Positions 45,990 through 56,151 of a stretch of 64,000 nucleotides of DNA are shown one piece after another (the first letter of the stretch is position 1; each line of letters starts with the position of its first letter). The position numbers and the translations under genes are program-made. This DNA is from Pseudoxanthomonas sp. F37 (GTDB lineage Bacteria; Pseudomonadota; Gammaproteobacteria; Xanthomonadales; Xanthomonadaceae): positions 2,976,001-3,040,000 of the forward strand of contig NZ_CP095187.1 of assembly GCF_022965755.1 (NCBI RefSeq). The letters are read 5' to 3'. The notes under the pieces were generated by a model. It was not told where the DNA came from. It worked only from the letters and a program-made list of their open reading frames with translations, and made no database searches.

Positions 45990-46868
45990 TTACTTGCCGG
46001 TGGCCGGCGCGGCAGCGGCGGGCTGCAGCGTGGGCGCGCGGCGCGACAGCCACAGCAGGTACAGGCCCAGCAGCACCAGCGGCACGCTGAGGATCTGGCC
46101 CTTGGTCAGCCAGCCCCAGGCCACGTAGTGGCCTTCGTCCGGCACCCGGACGAATTCCATCAGGAAGCGGAACACGCCGTACATCAGCGCGAACAACCCC
46201 GAGACCAGGTAACGCGGCCGCGGCCTGCGTGAAACCGTCCACAGCACGACGAACATCACCAGGCCTTCGAGAAAGGCCTGGTACAGCTGCGAAGGATGCC
46301 GGGCGAACGGGTCCAGCGCGCCCGCGGCGTACTGCGCCTGCAACTGGGCGGCGTCGAGGCCGCGCAGCGCTGGATCGGTCGGGAAGATCACGCCCCACCC
46401 GGCCTGGGTGTACTTGCCCCACAATTCCGCACCGATGAAGTTGCCCAGGCGCCCGAAGCCCAGTCCCGGCGCGGCCAGCGGCGCCACGAAATCCATCGTG
46501 TCGAAGAAATGCAGCCGGTGCCTGCGCGACCACCACAGCGCCGCGGCCATCACGCCGAGCAGTCCGCCATGGAAGCTCATGCCGCCTTCCCACACCTTGA
46601 AGATCGACAGCGGGTTGTCCAGGAAGGTGCCGAACCCGTAGAACAGCACGTAACCGATGCGCCCGCCCAGCACCACGCCGAGCATGGCGTAGAACATCAG
46701 GTCGGAGAATGCGTCGGCATCGACGCCCGGCAGGCGTCCCTGCGACGCGCGGCTGCGCCCCAGCCACCAGGCCACGACGAAGGCCAGCAGGTACATCAGG
46801 CCGTACCAGTGCAGCTTGACCGGCCCCAGCGAAAAGATGATCGGATCGATCTGGTGGAGGTAGATCAT
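45990..46868 (-). CDS. lgt: Prolipoprotein diacylglyceryl transferase
   Basis: 292 aa, seven transmembrane segments. [18 protein letters not shown] (H-x-Y-G motif), [12 protein letters not shown] (Lgt-typical), [19 protein letters not shown] (HGGL motif) and the signature [16 protein letters not shown]. Transfers diacylglycerol to the lipobox Cys, which several lipoproteins in this window need. ATG 46868 has GAGG 4 nt before it; the 14-residue longer ORF is not supported. C-terminal extension [14 protein letters not shown] is low-complexity. Confidence 0.97.
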   Translation of the reverse strand: MIYLHQIDPIIFSLGPVKLHWYGLMYLLAFVVAWWLGRSRASQGRLPGVDADAFSDLMFYAMLGVVLGGRIGYVLFYGFGTFLDNPLSIFKVWEGGMSFHGGLLGVMAAALWWSRRHRLHFFDTMDFVAPLAAPGLGFGRLGNFIGAELWGKYTQAGWGVIFPTDPALRGLDAAQLQAQYAAGALDPFARHPSQLYQAFLEGLVMFVVLWTVSRRPRPRYLVSGLFALMYGVFRFLMEFVRVPDEGHYVAWGWLTKGQILSVPLVLLGLYLLWLSRRAPTLQPAAAAPATGK

Positions 46869-46949
46869 GCGCCTCGGCGTGGCCGGTGGGGAGCGCCTAT
46901 TCTGCCCCACCTCGCCCGCACGTGGATGACCGCGCGCAGTCCCGGCCGC

Positions 46950-47441
46950 TCAATCCAGCAGCCGCGGACGATTGGGCAACTCGTCCTCGTCGACCTGGCC
47001 GGCCTGTTGCGGGAAATGCCGGGCCAGCAGCGCCGAGGCGGCCGCAATGCCCTCCAGCACGGCCTGCTCGGCCTGGCCCTCGCGCATCCCGGTCTCGATC
47101 AACGCGCAGACCTCGCGCCATTGCGCATCGCTGACCCGGCCGTCCAGTCCGCGGTCGGCGACGATCTCGATGCGGTGGTCGGCCAGCAACAGGTAGATCA
47201 GCACGCCGTTGTTGGCTTCGGTGTCCCAGGTACGCAGGCGGACGAAGACCTCGTGCGCACGCTCGCGGGCCTGCATCCCCGCCAGCACCGCGCCCGGCGG
47301 CAGGTTGGTTTCCACCGCGAACATCACCTCGCCGCGGTGCAGGCGTTCGCCGGCCGCGATGGCCTCGGTGATGCGGTGCAGGCTGTCCTCCGGGAACAGC
47401 CGGCGCGAGGAGCGAGCGAACAGATGGCGCAACAGGCGCAT
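46950..47441 (-). CDS. TPM-domain protein
   Basis: 163 aa. Single TPM (phosphatase-like Psb32/YgcG) domain: EDSLHRITEAIAAGERLHRGEVMFAVETNLPP, RLRTWDTEANNGVLIYLLLADHRIEIVADRGL, and QWREVCALIETGMREGQAEQAVLEGIAAA. The ATG overlaps the TGA of the ygcG-like gene (ATGA). Third gene of lemA-ygcG-TPM. The longer open frame upstream is the Gly-rich tail of YgcG in another frame. Function unknown; it often accompanies LemA. Confidence 0.85.
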   Translation of the reverse strand: MRLLRHLFARSSRRLFPEDSLHRITEAIAAGERLHRGEVMFAVETNLPPGAVLAGMQARERAHEVFVRLRTWDTEANNGVLIYLLLADHRIEIVADRGLDGRVSDAQWREVCALIETGMREGQAEQAVLEGIAAASALLARHFPQQAGQVDEDELPNRPRLLD

Positions 47442-48331
47442 CACCAGCTCCCGGAGGCGCCACCGCCCCCCGACATGCCGCCACCCCCGCTCCAGCCACC
47501 TCCCCCGAAGCCTCCCCCGCCTCCGAACCCGCCGCCGCCCCAGCCTCCGCCGCCACCGCCCCAGCCACCCCAATCGCGATGGCGGGCGTAGGCGCCCCGT
47601 GTCGACACCGAGGCCAGGCCGTACAGCAGGCCGAAGACGCCCGCGATGCCGGCCGGGATCAACGACGACAACAGCAGCGCCACGCCCGCCGCGGCGCCAC
47701 CGGTGAACAGGCCGCGCAGCCCGGCCGGCGCACGGCCGAACATGCCGCGCACCAGGGTCGCCACGATGAAAGCCGCGAACAGCGCGAAGAGCCAGTCGCC
47801 GCCGGAGCCGTCGCCTGTCGTCGAGCGGTGCGTACTGACCGGCGCCGGCAGGGATTCACCCTCGATCAGCTTCACCAGCACGGCCGTGGCGTCGGTGACG
47901 CCACCGGCGTAGTCGCCGGCACGGAACTTCGGCACCAGGTATTCCTGGATGACACGGTTGGCCACGGCGTCGGGAATCGCGCCTTCCAGGCCATAGCCGG
48001 TGTGGATGCGCACCCGCCGGTCGTCCTTCGCCACCACCAGGATCACCGCGTCGTCCACGCCCTTGCGCCCCGGCTTCCACTGGTCGAACACGCGCTGGGT
48101 GTAGTCGAAAATATCCTCCGGCTGCGTGCTGGGCACGATCAGCACCTGCAACTGGCTGCCCTTGCGCTGCTGCAGCGCCAGCGCCTGCTGCTCGAGTTGC
48201 TGCTTCTGCGCGGCGTCCAGCGTGCCGGTGGTATCGACCACCGGCGAATCCAGCGCGGGAATGGCCGCCAGCGACTGCGCCCAGGCCGGCGCAGCCACCA
48301 GCAGCAGGCTCAATGCCAGCGCGCGCAGCAT
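47441..48331 (-). CDS. YgcG-type TPM-domain membrane protein with Gly-rich tail
   Basis: 296 aa. Signal peptide 1-19 (ALSLLLVAAPAWAQS), TPM domain 25-160 (SPVVDTTGTLDAAQKQQLEQ, IFDYTQRVFDQWKPGRKGVDDAVILVVAKDDRRVRIHTGYGLEG), one or two membrane helices at 175-235, and a C-terminal ~50-residue Gly/Trp/Ser tail made of GGWGGGG, FGGGG and GWSGGGG units. Such tails are common in the family. Operon partner of LemA and of the following TPM protein. Confidence 0.9.
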   Translation of the reverse strand: MLRALALSLLLVAAPAWAQSLAAIPALDSPVVDTTGTLDAAQKQQLEQQALALQQRKGSQLQVLIVPSTQPEDIFDYTQRVFDQWKPGRKGVDDAVILVVAKDDRRVRIHTGYGLEGAIPDAVANRVIQEYLVPKFRAGDYAGGVTDATAVLVKLIEGESLPAPVSTHRSTTGDGSGGDWLFALFAAFIVATLVRGMFGRAPAGLRGLFTGGAAAGVALLLSSLIPAGIAGVFGLLYGLASVSTRGAYARHRDWGGWGGGGGGWGGGGFGGGGGFGGGGWSGGGGMSGGGGASGSW

Positions 48332-48349
48332 GGCGGCGATGGCCGCGGC

Positions 48350-48991
48350 TCAGTTGTCCGGGGACGGCGCGGGCGGCGGCGGGGGTGCCTGGGGCGCGGC
48401 CGGCGGCGGCGTGCCGAAGTCGACGGCGGGAGCCTCGGAGATCGCCGCTTCGTTCTCGACGGTGAAGTTCGGCTTTTCCCTGGCGCCGATGATCTTGGCG
48501 GTGACCACCTGCGGGAACTGGCGGATATAGGTGTTGTAGTCCTGCACCGTCTGGATGTAACGGCCGCGGGCGACGGTGATGCGGTTCTCGGTGCCTTCCA
48601 GCTGCGCCTGCAGGTCGCGGAAGGACTGGTCGGATTTCAGGTTGGGGTAGTTCTCGGTCACCACCAGCAGGCGCGACAGCGCGCTGGACAATTCGCCCTG
48701 TGCCTGCTGGAACTGCGCCAGCGAAGCGGCATCGTCGGCATTCACCTGGATCTGGCCCACCCGCGCACGCGCATTGGTCACCTCGGTCAGCACCTGGCGT
48801 TCCTGCTGCGCGTAGCCCTGCACGGTCTTGACCAGGTTGGGAATCAGGTCGGCCCGGCGCTTGTACTGGTTCAGCACTTCCGACCAGCCGGCTTTCACCG
48901 CTTCGTCCTTCTGCTGGATGGTGTTGTACCCGCAGCCCGACAACAGCACGGTCAACGCGATCAGCAACCACAGACGCGACACCTGGCGCAT
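48350..48991 (-). CDS. lemA: LemA-family lipoprotein
   Basis: 213 aa. Lipobox LLSGC (about 16-20), then GYNTIQQKDEAVKAGWSEVLNQYKRRADLIPNLVKTVQGYAQQE and the helical LemA domain with NLKSDQSFRDLQAQLEGTENRITVARGRYIQTVQDYNTYIRQFP. C-terminus is Pro/Ala-rich. LemA proteins are membrane-associated with a helical bundle; role unclear. AAGGGAG lies 4 nt before ATG 48991. First gene of the three-gene operon. Confidence 0.93.
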   Translation of the reverse strand: MRQVSRLWLLIALTVLLSGCGYNTIQQKDEAVKAGWSEVLNQYKRRADLIPNLVKTVQGYAQQERQVLTEVTNARARVGQIQVNADDAASLAQFQQAQGELSSALSRLLVVTENYPNLKSDQSFRDLQAQLEGTENRITVARGRYIQTVQDYNTYIRQFPQVVTAKIIGAREKPNFTVENEAAISEAPAVDFGTPPPAAPQAPPPPPAPSPDN

Positions 48992-49094
48992 GGCACGGCA
49001 CTCCCTTGGGCGGACGTCCCGATTCCAGCACCTTGCCCATGACCGCGCAAGCTGCGCGCGCTTGCAGCCGCCCACGCTTCGTTAGGCTTCCGTG

Positions 49095-49123
49095 AAAAAG
49101 GAAGGGCTCCCGAGGGAGCCCTT
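49095..49123 (-). terminator. Rho-independent terminator after terC
   Basis: Stem AAGGGCTCCC / GGGAGCCCTT (49102-49123) with, on the minus strand, CCTTTTTC following. It lies 24 bp past the terC stop. Confidence 0.85.
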
Positions 49124-49146
49124 CGCCGTGCCGGAGATGGCGCCGG

Positions 49147-49881
49147 TCACTCGCGCAGCATGCGCAGGCCGGCGCGCTTCTTGGCCCACAGGTTGAGGCA
49201 TTCGACCACGGCCGAGAAGCCCATCGCGCCGTACAGGTAGCCCTTCGGGATATGCATCTCGAAGCCGTCCAGCAGCAGGTACGCGCCCACCGCCACGATG
49301 AAGGCCAGCGCCAGCATCTTGATGGTGGGGTTGTTGTCGATGAACTGGCCCAGCGGGCGCGCCGCCAGCAGCATCACCGCCACCGCCAGCAGGATGGCCG
49401 CCACCATCACCGGCGTGTGGTTGGCCATGCCGACCGCCGCGATCACCGAATCCAGCGAGAACACGATGTCGATCACCGCGATCTGCGCGATCACGCCGGC
49501 GAAGGACGCGGCCGGACGCGTATGCACGTCTTCGGAATCGGGCTCGCCCTTCACCAGCTCCAGGATTTCCTTGGTGCCCTTCACCAGCAGGAACACGCCG
49601 CCCAGGATCAGCACCAGGTCGCGCACCGAGATGCCCTGGCCGAACAGGGTGAACAGGTCGGTAGTCAGGCCGGCCAGCCAGGCCAGCGTCAGCAGCAGCA
49701 TGATGCGGGTGATGCACGCCACGGCGATGCCGAACTTGCGCGCCACTTCGCGCTGGTGCGGCGGCAGCTTGCTGACCGCGATGGAGATGAAGACCAGATT
49801 GTCGATGCCCAGCACGATCTCGATCGCACTCAGCGTGACCAGCGTGATCCACACCTGCGGATCGGTTAGCAATTCCATCAT
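49147..49881 (-). CDS. TerC-family integral membrane protein
   Basis: 244 aa with seven or so membrane helices. TerC/Alx-type signature: EIVLGIDNLVFISIAVSKLPPHQREVARKFGI and the second half-repeat AVIDIVFSLDSVIAAVGM, each with the acidic residues proposed to bind metal. Family members export Mn2+ or protect metalloprotein secretion; substrate not fixed here. Two consecutive ATGs start it. Followed by a strong terminator. Confidence 0.92.
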   Translation of the reverse strand: MMELLTDPQVWITLVTLSAIEIVLGIDNLVFISIAVSKLPPHQREVARKFGIAVACITRIMLLLTLAWLAGLTTDLFTLFGQGISVRDLVLILGGVFLLVKGTKEILELVKGEPDSEDVHTRPAASFAGVIAQIAVIDIVFSLDSVIAAVGMANHTPVMVAAILLAVAVMLLAARPLGQFIDNNPTIKMLALAFIVAVGAYLLLDGFEMHIPKGYLYGAMGFSAVVECLNLWAKKRAGLRMLRE

Positions 49882-49910
49882 GGGGGAGTACCTAGGTTCG
49901 GATCAGGAGT

Positions 49911-50291
49911 TCACAGATAGCGCGGCGCGAGGATCAGCGCCCAGCACAGCAGCACGTTCATCATCAACACGAACACCGCCGCCGAGCCCATGTCCTTGGC
50001 CCGGCCGGCCAGCTCGTGGTGTTCCGGGCCGTAGCGTTCGATCACCGCTTCCACGGCGGAATTCAGCAGTTCGGCCGCCAGCACCAGCAGGCAGCTGCCG
50101 ATCATCAGGGCGCGTTCCAGGCCGCTCTGCCCCAGCCACAGGGCCAACGGCGCCATGACCACCAGCAGGTAGACCTCCAGGCGGAACGAGGATTCGTGCA
50201 TCCACGCCGCCCGCAGCCCCTGCAGGGACCAGACGGTGGCTTTCAGGATGCGGCCGGGGCCGCGGGGGAGGTGTCCGGTTTCGTCTGCCAT
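49911..50291 (-). CDS. dgkA: Diacylglycerol kinase
   Basis: 126 aa, three transmembrane helices. GLRAAWMHESSFRLEVYLLVV (surface helix with the Glu near the ATP site), CLLVLAAELLNSAVEAVIERYG with the catalytic AELLNSAVE motif, then HELAGRAKDMGSAAVFVLMMN. Phosphorylates diacylglycerol in the inner membrane, recycling lipid made during osmoregulated-glucan synthesis. Start MADETG (50291); upstream extension is non-coding. Ends 29 bp before the terC start on the same strand. Confidence 0.95.
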   Translation of the reverse strand: MADETGHLPRGPGRILKATVWSLQGLRAAWMHESSFRLEVYLLVVMAPLALWLGQSGLERALMIGSCLLVLAAELLNSAVEAVIERYGPEHHELAGRAKDMGSAAVFVLMMNVLLCWALILAPRYL

Positions 50292-50461
50292 GGGGCGGGT
50301 TGAGGCGGAAGGAGCGACGTGTCGGGTGGAGCCGGCGCCGTCACCGCGCCAAGGTGTCGATTTTGCCACAAGGCGCTCCCCGGCCGCCTCGCCATGGGTT
50401 TGCATCCCCGAGAACGGGCTGGTCCACTAGGGCCCGCCCGCGTCCAAGGAGCCCCTCCCCC

Positions 50462-51199
50462 GTGTCATTCCTGAATTCCGTACGCCCGCCCCTGATCGCC
50501 GCCGCACTGCTGGCCTTGCTGAACGCCTGCGCCGGCGGCCCGCCGACGGCCCCGGTCGCGGCCGCGACACCTGTTGCGGCGCAAAGCGCACCCCGGATCC
50601 CCGAACAGGTCTCCAACCCCGCCTGGGAGGCCGACATGCGGCGTTTCGAGGCTGCCGACGCGCAGTCTCCCCCGCCGCGCCATGGCGTGCTGTTCATCGG
50701 CAGCTCGTCGATCCGGTTCTGGGACACGCTGGCCCAGGACTTTCCGGGCGTGCCGGTGATCAACCGCGGATTCGGCGGATCAGAGCTGCGCGACAGCACC
50801 TGGTATGCCGACCGCATCATCGTGCCGTACGCACCGCGGCAGGTCCTGATCTATGCCGGCGACAACGACCTCAACGCGGGCCGCACGCCGCAGCAGCTGC
50901 GCGCGGACTTCATCGCCTTCGTCGAGCGCGTGCGCCGCGACCTGCCGAAAACGAAGCTGGCCTACATCAGCACCAAGCCCAGCCCCTCGCGCGCGCACCT
51001 GCTGGCGACGCAGCGCCAGGCCAACGCGCTGATCCAGGCCGAAGCCAAGCGATACGGTGTGGATTACATCGACATCTTCACGCCCATGCTGGATGCGACG
51101 GGCCAGCCGGACGAAAGCCTGTTCATCGAGGATCGGCTGCACATGAACCGTGCCGGCTACCTCATCTGGCAACGCGAGATCGCGCCCTACCTGAAGTAG
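50462..51199 (+). CDS. SGNH-type hydrolase lipoprotein
   Basis: 245 aa from GTG. Signal with lipobox-like LNAC at about residue 22 (Asn at -2 is unusual but tolerated). SGNH/GDSL parts: VLFIGSSSIRFWDTL (block I nucleophile Ser), NRGFGGSELRDS (block II), IYAGDNDLNAG (block III, GDND) and DRLHMNRAGYLIWQRE (block V, Asp/His). Likely periplasmic or outer-membrane esterase; substrate unknown. It is a distant paralogue of the GDSL esterase at 29631-30404. Confidence 0.85.
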   Translation: MSFLNSVRPPLIAAALLALLNACAGGPPTAPVAAATPVAAQSAPRIPEQVSNPAWEADMRRFEAADAQSPPPRHGVLFIGSSSIRFWDTLAQDFPGVPVINRGFGGSELRDSTWYADRIIVPYAPRQVLIYAGDNDLNAGRTPQQLRADFIAFVERVRRDLPKTKLAYISTKPSPSRAHLLATQRQANALIQAEAKRYGVDYIDIFTPMLDATGQPDESLFIEDRLHMNRAGYLIWQREIAPYLK

Positions 51200-51206
51200 G
51201 CACGCG

Positions 51207-51240
51207 CAAAAAAGAAGCCCGGCGATGCCGGGCTTCTTGC
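51207..51240. terminator. Bidirectional terminator between convergent genes
   Basis: Stem GAAGCCCGGC / GCCGGGCTTC (51214-51236), loop GAT. It is flanked by CAAAAAAG on the left, giving a T-run for minus-strand transcripts, and by TTGCTTCC on the right. Serves the protease (minus) strongly and the SGNH gene (plus) weakly. Confidence 0.85.
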
Positions 51241-51258
51241 TTCCACGGAGCGCCCGCG

Positions 51259-52629
<1,371 letters not shown>

Positions 52630-52684
52630 AGACCGATTCGACTCCGCGTGTTGTGGTTGCCGCGCCGAGCGGCGCAGTAGGTCG

Positions 52685-52690
52685 AATCTA
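52685..52690 (-). promoter_or_regulatory. -10 element for the S8 protease
   Basis: TAGATT on the minus strand, about 55 nt before the protease ATG. The 205-bp region 52630-52834 holds no other gene I can support. Confidence 0.35.
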
Positions 52691-52834
52691 GCGTGCAATC
52701 CCGGTCCAAGACATCGAATTTGACTCACACTTTCGCGGCACTTGCGCACGATCACAATGCCACCGGTGGCATCGGAACGATTCGCACCGCAGCGGCCGGT
52801 TCCGCTGCGATGCGGCAGCCTGTCTGCAGAGGCT

Positions 52835-53212
52835 TCAGCGCCGGCGCGGTGCGCCTTCCGGTTGGTGCAGGCTGAGCACGTTGCCGTCCGGGTCGAGGAA
52901 ATCCAGCGACAGTCCGCCGTCCGGCGATTCGCTCACCGGCACCACGATCTCCACACCCTTCGCGGCCAGCGCTTCAGCGTGGTCGTCGATGCCGCCGTCC
53001 AGACTGAAGACGACCACCGGCGATTCGCCCGCGCGCGCCTCGCGCGGAATGAACACCAGGCTCAGGTCGCCCACGTCGCCGACGGCGAACGGACCGTCAT
53101 GGCCCTCCACGACCTGCACGGGCAGGCCCAGCGTGTTTCGGTAGAAGGCGACCGACCGCGCCAGGTCGGAGACGAAGAAGACGATGGCGCCTACCTTGCA
53201 GTGACTGATCAT
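52835..53212 (-). CDS. VOC-family (glyoxalase/bleomycin-resistance-like) protein
   Basis: 125 aa, one pair of beta-alpha-beta-beta-beta modules: VGAIVFFVSDLARSVAFYRNTLGLPVQVVEG, FAVGDVGDLSLVFIPREAR, DHAEALAAKGVEIV and LSLDFLDPDGNVLSLHQ (terminal metal-site Glu replaced by a Leu/His context). Substrate unknown. AGGAGG lies upstream, and its ATG overlaps the TGA of the sigma-factor gene (ATGA), so it belongs to the asparaginase-sigma-VOC operon. Confidence 0.9.
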   Translation of the reverse strand: MISHCKVGAIVFFVSDLARSVAFYRNTLGLPVQVVEGHDGPFAVGDVGDLSLVFIPREARAGESPVVVFSLDGGIDDHAEALAAKGVEIVVPVSESPDGGLSLDFLDPDGNVLSLHQPEGAPRRR

Positions 53213-53895
53213 GGGACTTCCTCCTGTGTGATTCCCTTCTCTTGGTTGCCGCGGGAAGACGATGTGTGAGCGCGCGCATCGATCAGGACCAGGTGGCCGT
53301 CCGGATCGTGCGTGCCGAGACCCACGCCGACCCGCATGGCCGCCTTCAGCGCCCGCCGCACCCGCCCGAACTGCAGGTCGACGGTCCGGGCCGGATCGCG
53401 CAGGCAGGCCAGGGCCAGGCTGTCGGCCCGCACGTCGGGCGTTTGCAGGGCCAGGGCACGGCGGATGCGCGTCAGCCGCTGGCGGAACGCCGTGGGTTCG
53501 ATCCGCAGGATCCAGCGGATCTCGTCCGCCGACAGGCCATGCAGGGCCAGCCGCGCGAGCCGGCGTGCCGAGGGTGGCAGCGCGGCGAGCCAGGCATGCG
53601 CCGCGCGGTGATCCGGCGGCGCGCAGTCGGGGTCGACAGGGTCCTGGTCCTGCAGGGAGAACGTGGCCTCGCGATGTCGCCGGCGCACGCCGCCGCGCGC
53701 TGACAAGGCCGCCTGGCGCCGCAGCACACCGGACAGCCATGGAAGGTCGTGCCGACCGGCCACCCACGCGGCGAGCAGTGTTTCCTGCACCAGGTCTTCG
53801 GCGTCTTCCACGCGCGGGCACAGGCTCAGGGCCTGCGCCCGCAACTGGCGCCAGGCCGCCAGCGTCACGGCATCCTGCCCCCCGGTGCGCGTCAC
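53209..53895 (-). CDS. ECF-type sigma factor with C-terminal extension
   Basis: 228 aa from GTG. Region 2 is LRAQALSLCPRVEDAEDLVQETLLAAW to LPWLSGVLRRQAALSARGG (about 17-70). Region 4 is WLAALPPSARRLARLALHGLSADEIRWILRIEPTAFRQRLTRIRRAL (about 102-148). After it comes an ~80-residue extension (VDLQFGRVRRALKAAMRVGVGLGTHDPDGHLVLIDARAHTSS) not found in short ECF factors. No anti-sigma gene is adjacent. The GTG directly follows the TGA of the asparaginase gene, and its own stop overlaps the VOC gene. Confidence 0.8.
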   Translation of the reverse strand: MTRTGGQDAVTLAAWRQLRAQALSLCPRVEDAEDLVQETLLAAWVAGRHDLPWLSGVLRRQAALSARGGVRRRHREATFSLQDQDPVDPDCAPPDHRAAHAWLAALPPSARRLARLALHGLSADEIRWILRIEPTAFRQRLTRIRRALALQTPDVRADSLALACLRDPARTVDLQFGRVRRALKAAMRVGVGLGTHDPDGHLVLIDARAHTSSSRGNQEKGITQEEVP

Positions 53896-54852
53896 TCAGT
53901 CGTCCCGATGGATGGCGGTGCCGCGGCTGCCGTCGGGGTGGATCCAGCCCCGGTACATCCCGCGCGTACTGAGGACCAGCACCACGTTGCCGTCGCGGTC
54001 CAGTGCGATCACGCCCCCGTCGCCGCCGTGCGCGGGCACTTCGCCCAGCACGACGTCCTCGGCGGCATCGCGCAGCCGGTCGCCGCGGTAAGCCACGCGC
54101 GCCGCGATGTCGTGGGCGACCACGTTCCGGATGTAGTACTCGCCCCAGCCGGTGCAGGACACCGCGCAATGCGCGTCAGCCCAGGTGCCTGCGCCGATCA
54201 GCGGCGAATCGCCCACGCGCCCCCAGCGCTTGTTCGTCATGCCGCCGGTCGACGTCGCCGCGGCCAGGTGCCCGCGACTGTCCAGCGCGACCGCGCCCAC
54301 CGTGCCGAAATAGCGGCCACGCAGGTCCGGATTGGCCCGCCATGCCTGCTGCTCCTGGCGCTGCGCCTCGATCAGCTGCAGGCGCCGGGGCTCGGTGGAG
54401 AACCACGTGTTCGGCACCCGCTCGATCTCGGGATGCAGGTCGGCGAACTGCTCCGCACCGGCACCGATCAGGAACACGTGGGGCGAGTCCTCCAACACGC
54501 GGCGGGCGAGCCGCACCGGGTTGCGTACGCTGGACACGCCGGCGACCGCGCCGGCGCGCCGCGCCTGCCCGTCCATGATCGAGGCATCCAGTTCGTGGCG
54601 CCCGTCGGCGGTGAAGACCGCGCCGCGGCCCGCATTGAAGTGGGGCGAATCCTCCAGCACGCAGACCGACGCCTCCACCGCATCCAGCGCGCTGCCGCCC
54701 GAGGCCAGCACGCCGTGGCCCGCGTCCAGGGCGCGGTCCAGGTCCGCGTGGATGCGCTCGGCGCTCGCCTCGCCCGACATGGCCATGTCGATCACGCCCG
54801 CCCCGCCATGGATGGCCAGCGCGAGCGGCCTGCGCGGCGAATGCGTACTCAT
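53896..54852 (-). CDS. iaaA: Isoaspartyl peptidase / L-asparaginase (plant type)
   Basis: 318 aa Ntn-hydrolase. LALAIHGGAGVID at the start, LEDSPHFNAGRGAVFT, and the autocleavage site with nucleophile Thr in FGTVGAVALDSRGHLAAATSTGGMTNK, then VGDSPLIGAGTWAD. It is made as a precursor that splits into alpha and beta chains. Hydrolyses isoaspartyl dipeptides and asparagine. No signal peptide, so cytoplasmic. First gene of the operon with the sigma and VOC genes. Confidence 0.95.
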   Translation of the reverse strand: MSTHSPRRPLALAIHGGAGVIDMAMSGEASAERIHADLDRALDAGHGVLASGGSALDAVEASVCVLEDSPHFNAGRGAVFTADGRHELDASIMDGQARRAGAVAGVSSVRNPVRLARRVLEDSPHVFLIGAGAEQFADLHPEIERVPNTWFSTEPRRLQLIEAQRQEQQAWRANPDLRGRYFGTVGAVALDSRGHLAAATSTGGMTNKRWGRVGDSPLIGAGTWADAHCAVSCTGWGEYYIRNVVAHDIAARVAYRGDRLRDAAEDVVLGEVPAHGGDGGVIALDRDGNVVLVLSTRGMYRGWIHPDGSRGTAIHRDD

Positions 54853-54898
54853 GGCGCCCTCCGGTCTGCCTGACCCGACGGTGCCAGCATACTCCGCG

Positions 54899-56140
54899 CT
54901 ACTGCGAGCGGAGCGCCTCGATGGGGTCCAGCTGCGAGGCCTTGCGCGCCGGGTAGTAGCCAAAGAACAGGCCGGTCGCGATCGAGAACCCGGCCGCCAG
55001 GCCGACGACCTGCCCGTTCAATGCCACCGGCAGTTCGCTGAACTGGCCGACCAGCAGCGCACCGGCCACGCCGATCACGATGCCCAGCACGCCGCCGCCC
55101 AGCGACAGCAGCATGGCTTCGGCGAGGAACTGCCGGCGCACGTCGCCCGGCCCCGCCCCCACCGCCATGCGCAGGCCGATCTCGCGGATGCGTTCGGTCA
55201 CCGATACCAGCATGATGTTCATGATCCCGATGCCGCCGACGATCAGCGAGATGGTGGCCACCGCGCCGAGCAGCAGCGACATCAGCTTGGTCGTGGCCGT
55301 GCGGGTGGCGACGATCTCGGAAATGTTGCGGACGTTGAAGTCGTCCTCCTCGCCCGGATCGATCCTGTGCCGCTGGCGCAGCAGCGCTTCCACTTCACCC
55401 TGCACGTAGCTGAGGTCCTTGGCGTCGGCCACGGTCAGGGCCACCTGCATCACCGCGCCCGGCGGCAGGCCCATCGAACCCATCAGCCGGCGGCGCGCGG
55501 TTTCCAGCGGCACCATCATCACATCGTCCTGGTCCTGGCCGAAGCCGCCCTGCCCCTTCGGCGCCAGCGTGCCCACCACGGTGAACGGCACGCGGCCCAG
55601 GCGCACGGTCTGGCCGATCCCGCTGTCCTCGCCGAACAGCGTGCGCCGCACCGTCTCGCCGAGGATCACGACCTTGGCGGCGCTGGAGTAGTCCTGCGCG
55701 TCGAAGCCTTCGCCGTTGGCGATGACCCAGCTGTTGATGTCGAAGAAGTCGGACTGCACGCCCTGCCAGCTGGTGGACGCATTGTTCTCGGCGAACACGA
55801 TCTGGGTATTGCCGCGCAGCGCGCCCGCCACGTACTGCACTTCCGGGATTTCGTTGCGGATCGCATCGACATCGCCCTCGTTGAGGGTGAAGAAGCTGCT
55901 GGAACTCATGCGCACACCGCCGCCGCCCGGGCCGCGGCCCGCCCCGGGGCTGATGTCGAGCCGCTGCGAACCCAGGCCGGAGACCAGCTTGTCGATCTCG
56001 GCCTGCGTGCCCTGCCCCACCGACACCATCACGATGACGGCGGCGATGCCGATAATGACGCCCAGCGATGTCAGCGCGCTGCGCATCCAGTTGCCGCGCA
56101 GCGCATGCAGCGCGGTGCGCAGGATGTCGGAGAATTTCAT
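54899..56140 (-). CDS. MacB-like ABC transporter permease
   Basis: 413 aa. N-terminal TM helix (ALTSLGVIIGIAAVIVMVSVGQG), periplasmic MacB_PCD core (about 45-245) and the FtsX domain with three TM helices (LLLGAVATISLIVGGIGIMNIMLVSVTERIREIGLRMAVGA; LLSLGGGVLGIVIGVAGALLVG; VGLAAGFSIATGLFFGYYPARKASQLDPIEALR). It is the permease of a MacAB-type mechanotransmission exporter. A longer open frame upstream reads through the GGGAATCGGG repeat; the real start is MKFSDIL at 56140. Confidence 0.93.
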   Translation of the reverse strand: MKFSDILRTALHALRGNWMRSALTSLGVIIGIAAVIVMVSVGQGTQAEIDKLVSGLGSQRLDISPGAGRGPGGGGVRMSSSSFFTLNEGDVDAIRNEIPEVQYVAGALRGNTQIVFAENNASTSWQGVQSDFFDINSWVIANGEGFDAQDYSSAAKVVILGETVRRTLFGEDSGIGQTVRLGRVPFTVVGTLAPKGQGGFGQDQDDVMMVPLETARRRLMGSMGLPPGAVMQVALTVADAKDLSYVQGEVEALLRQRHRIDPGEEDDFNVRNISEIVATRTATTKLMSLLLGAVATISLIVGGIGIMNIMLVSVTERIREIGLRMAVGAGPGDVRRQFLAEAMLLSLGGGVLGIVIGVAGALLVGQFSELPVALNGQVVGLAAGFSIATGLFFGYYPARKASQLDPIEALRSQ

Positions 56141-56151
56141 GACGAAAGGCC

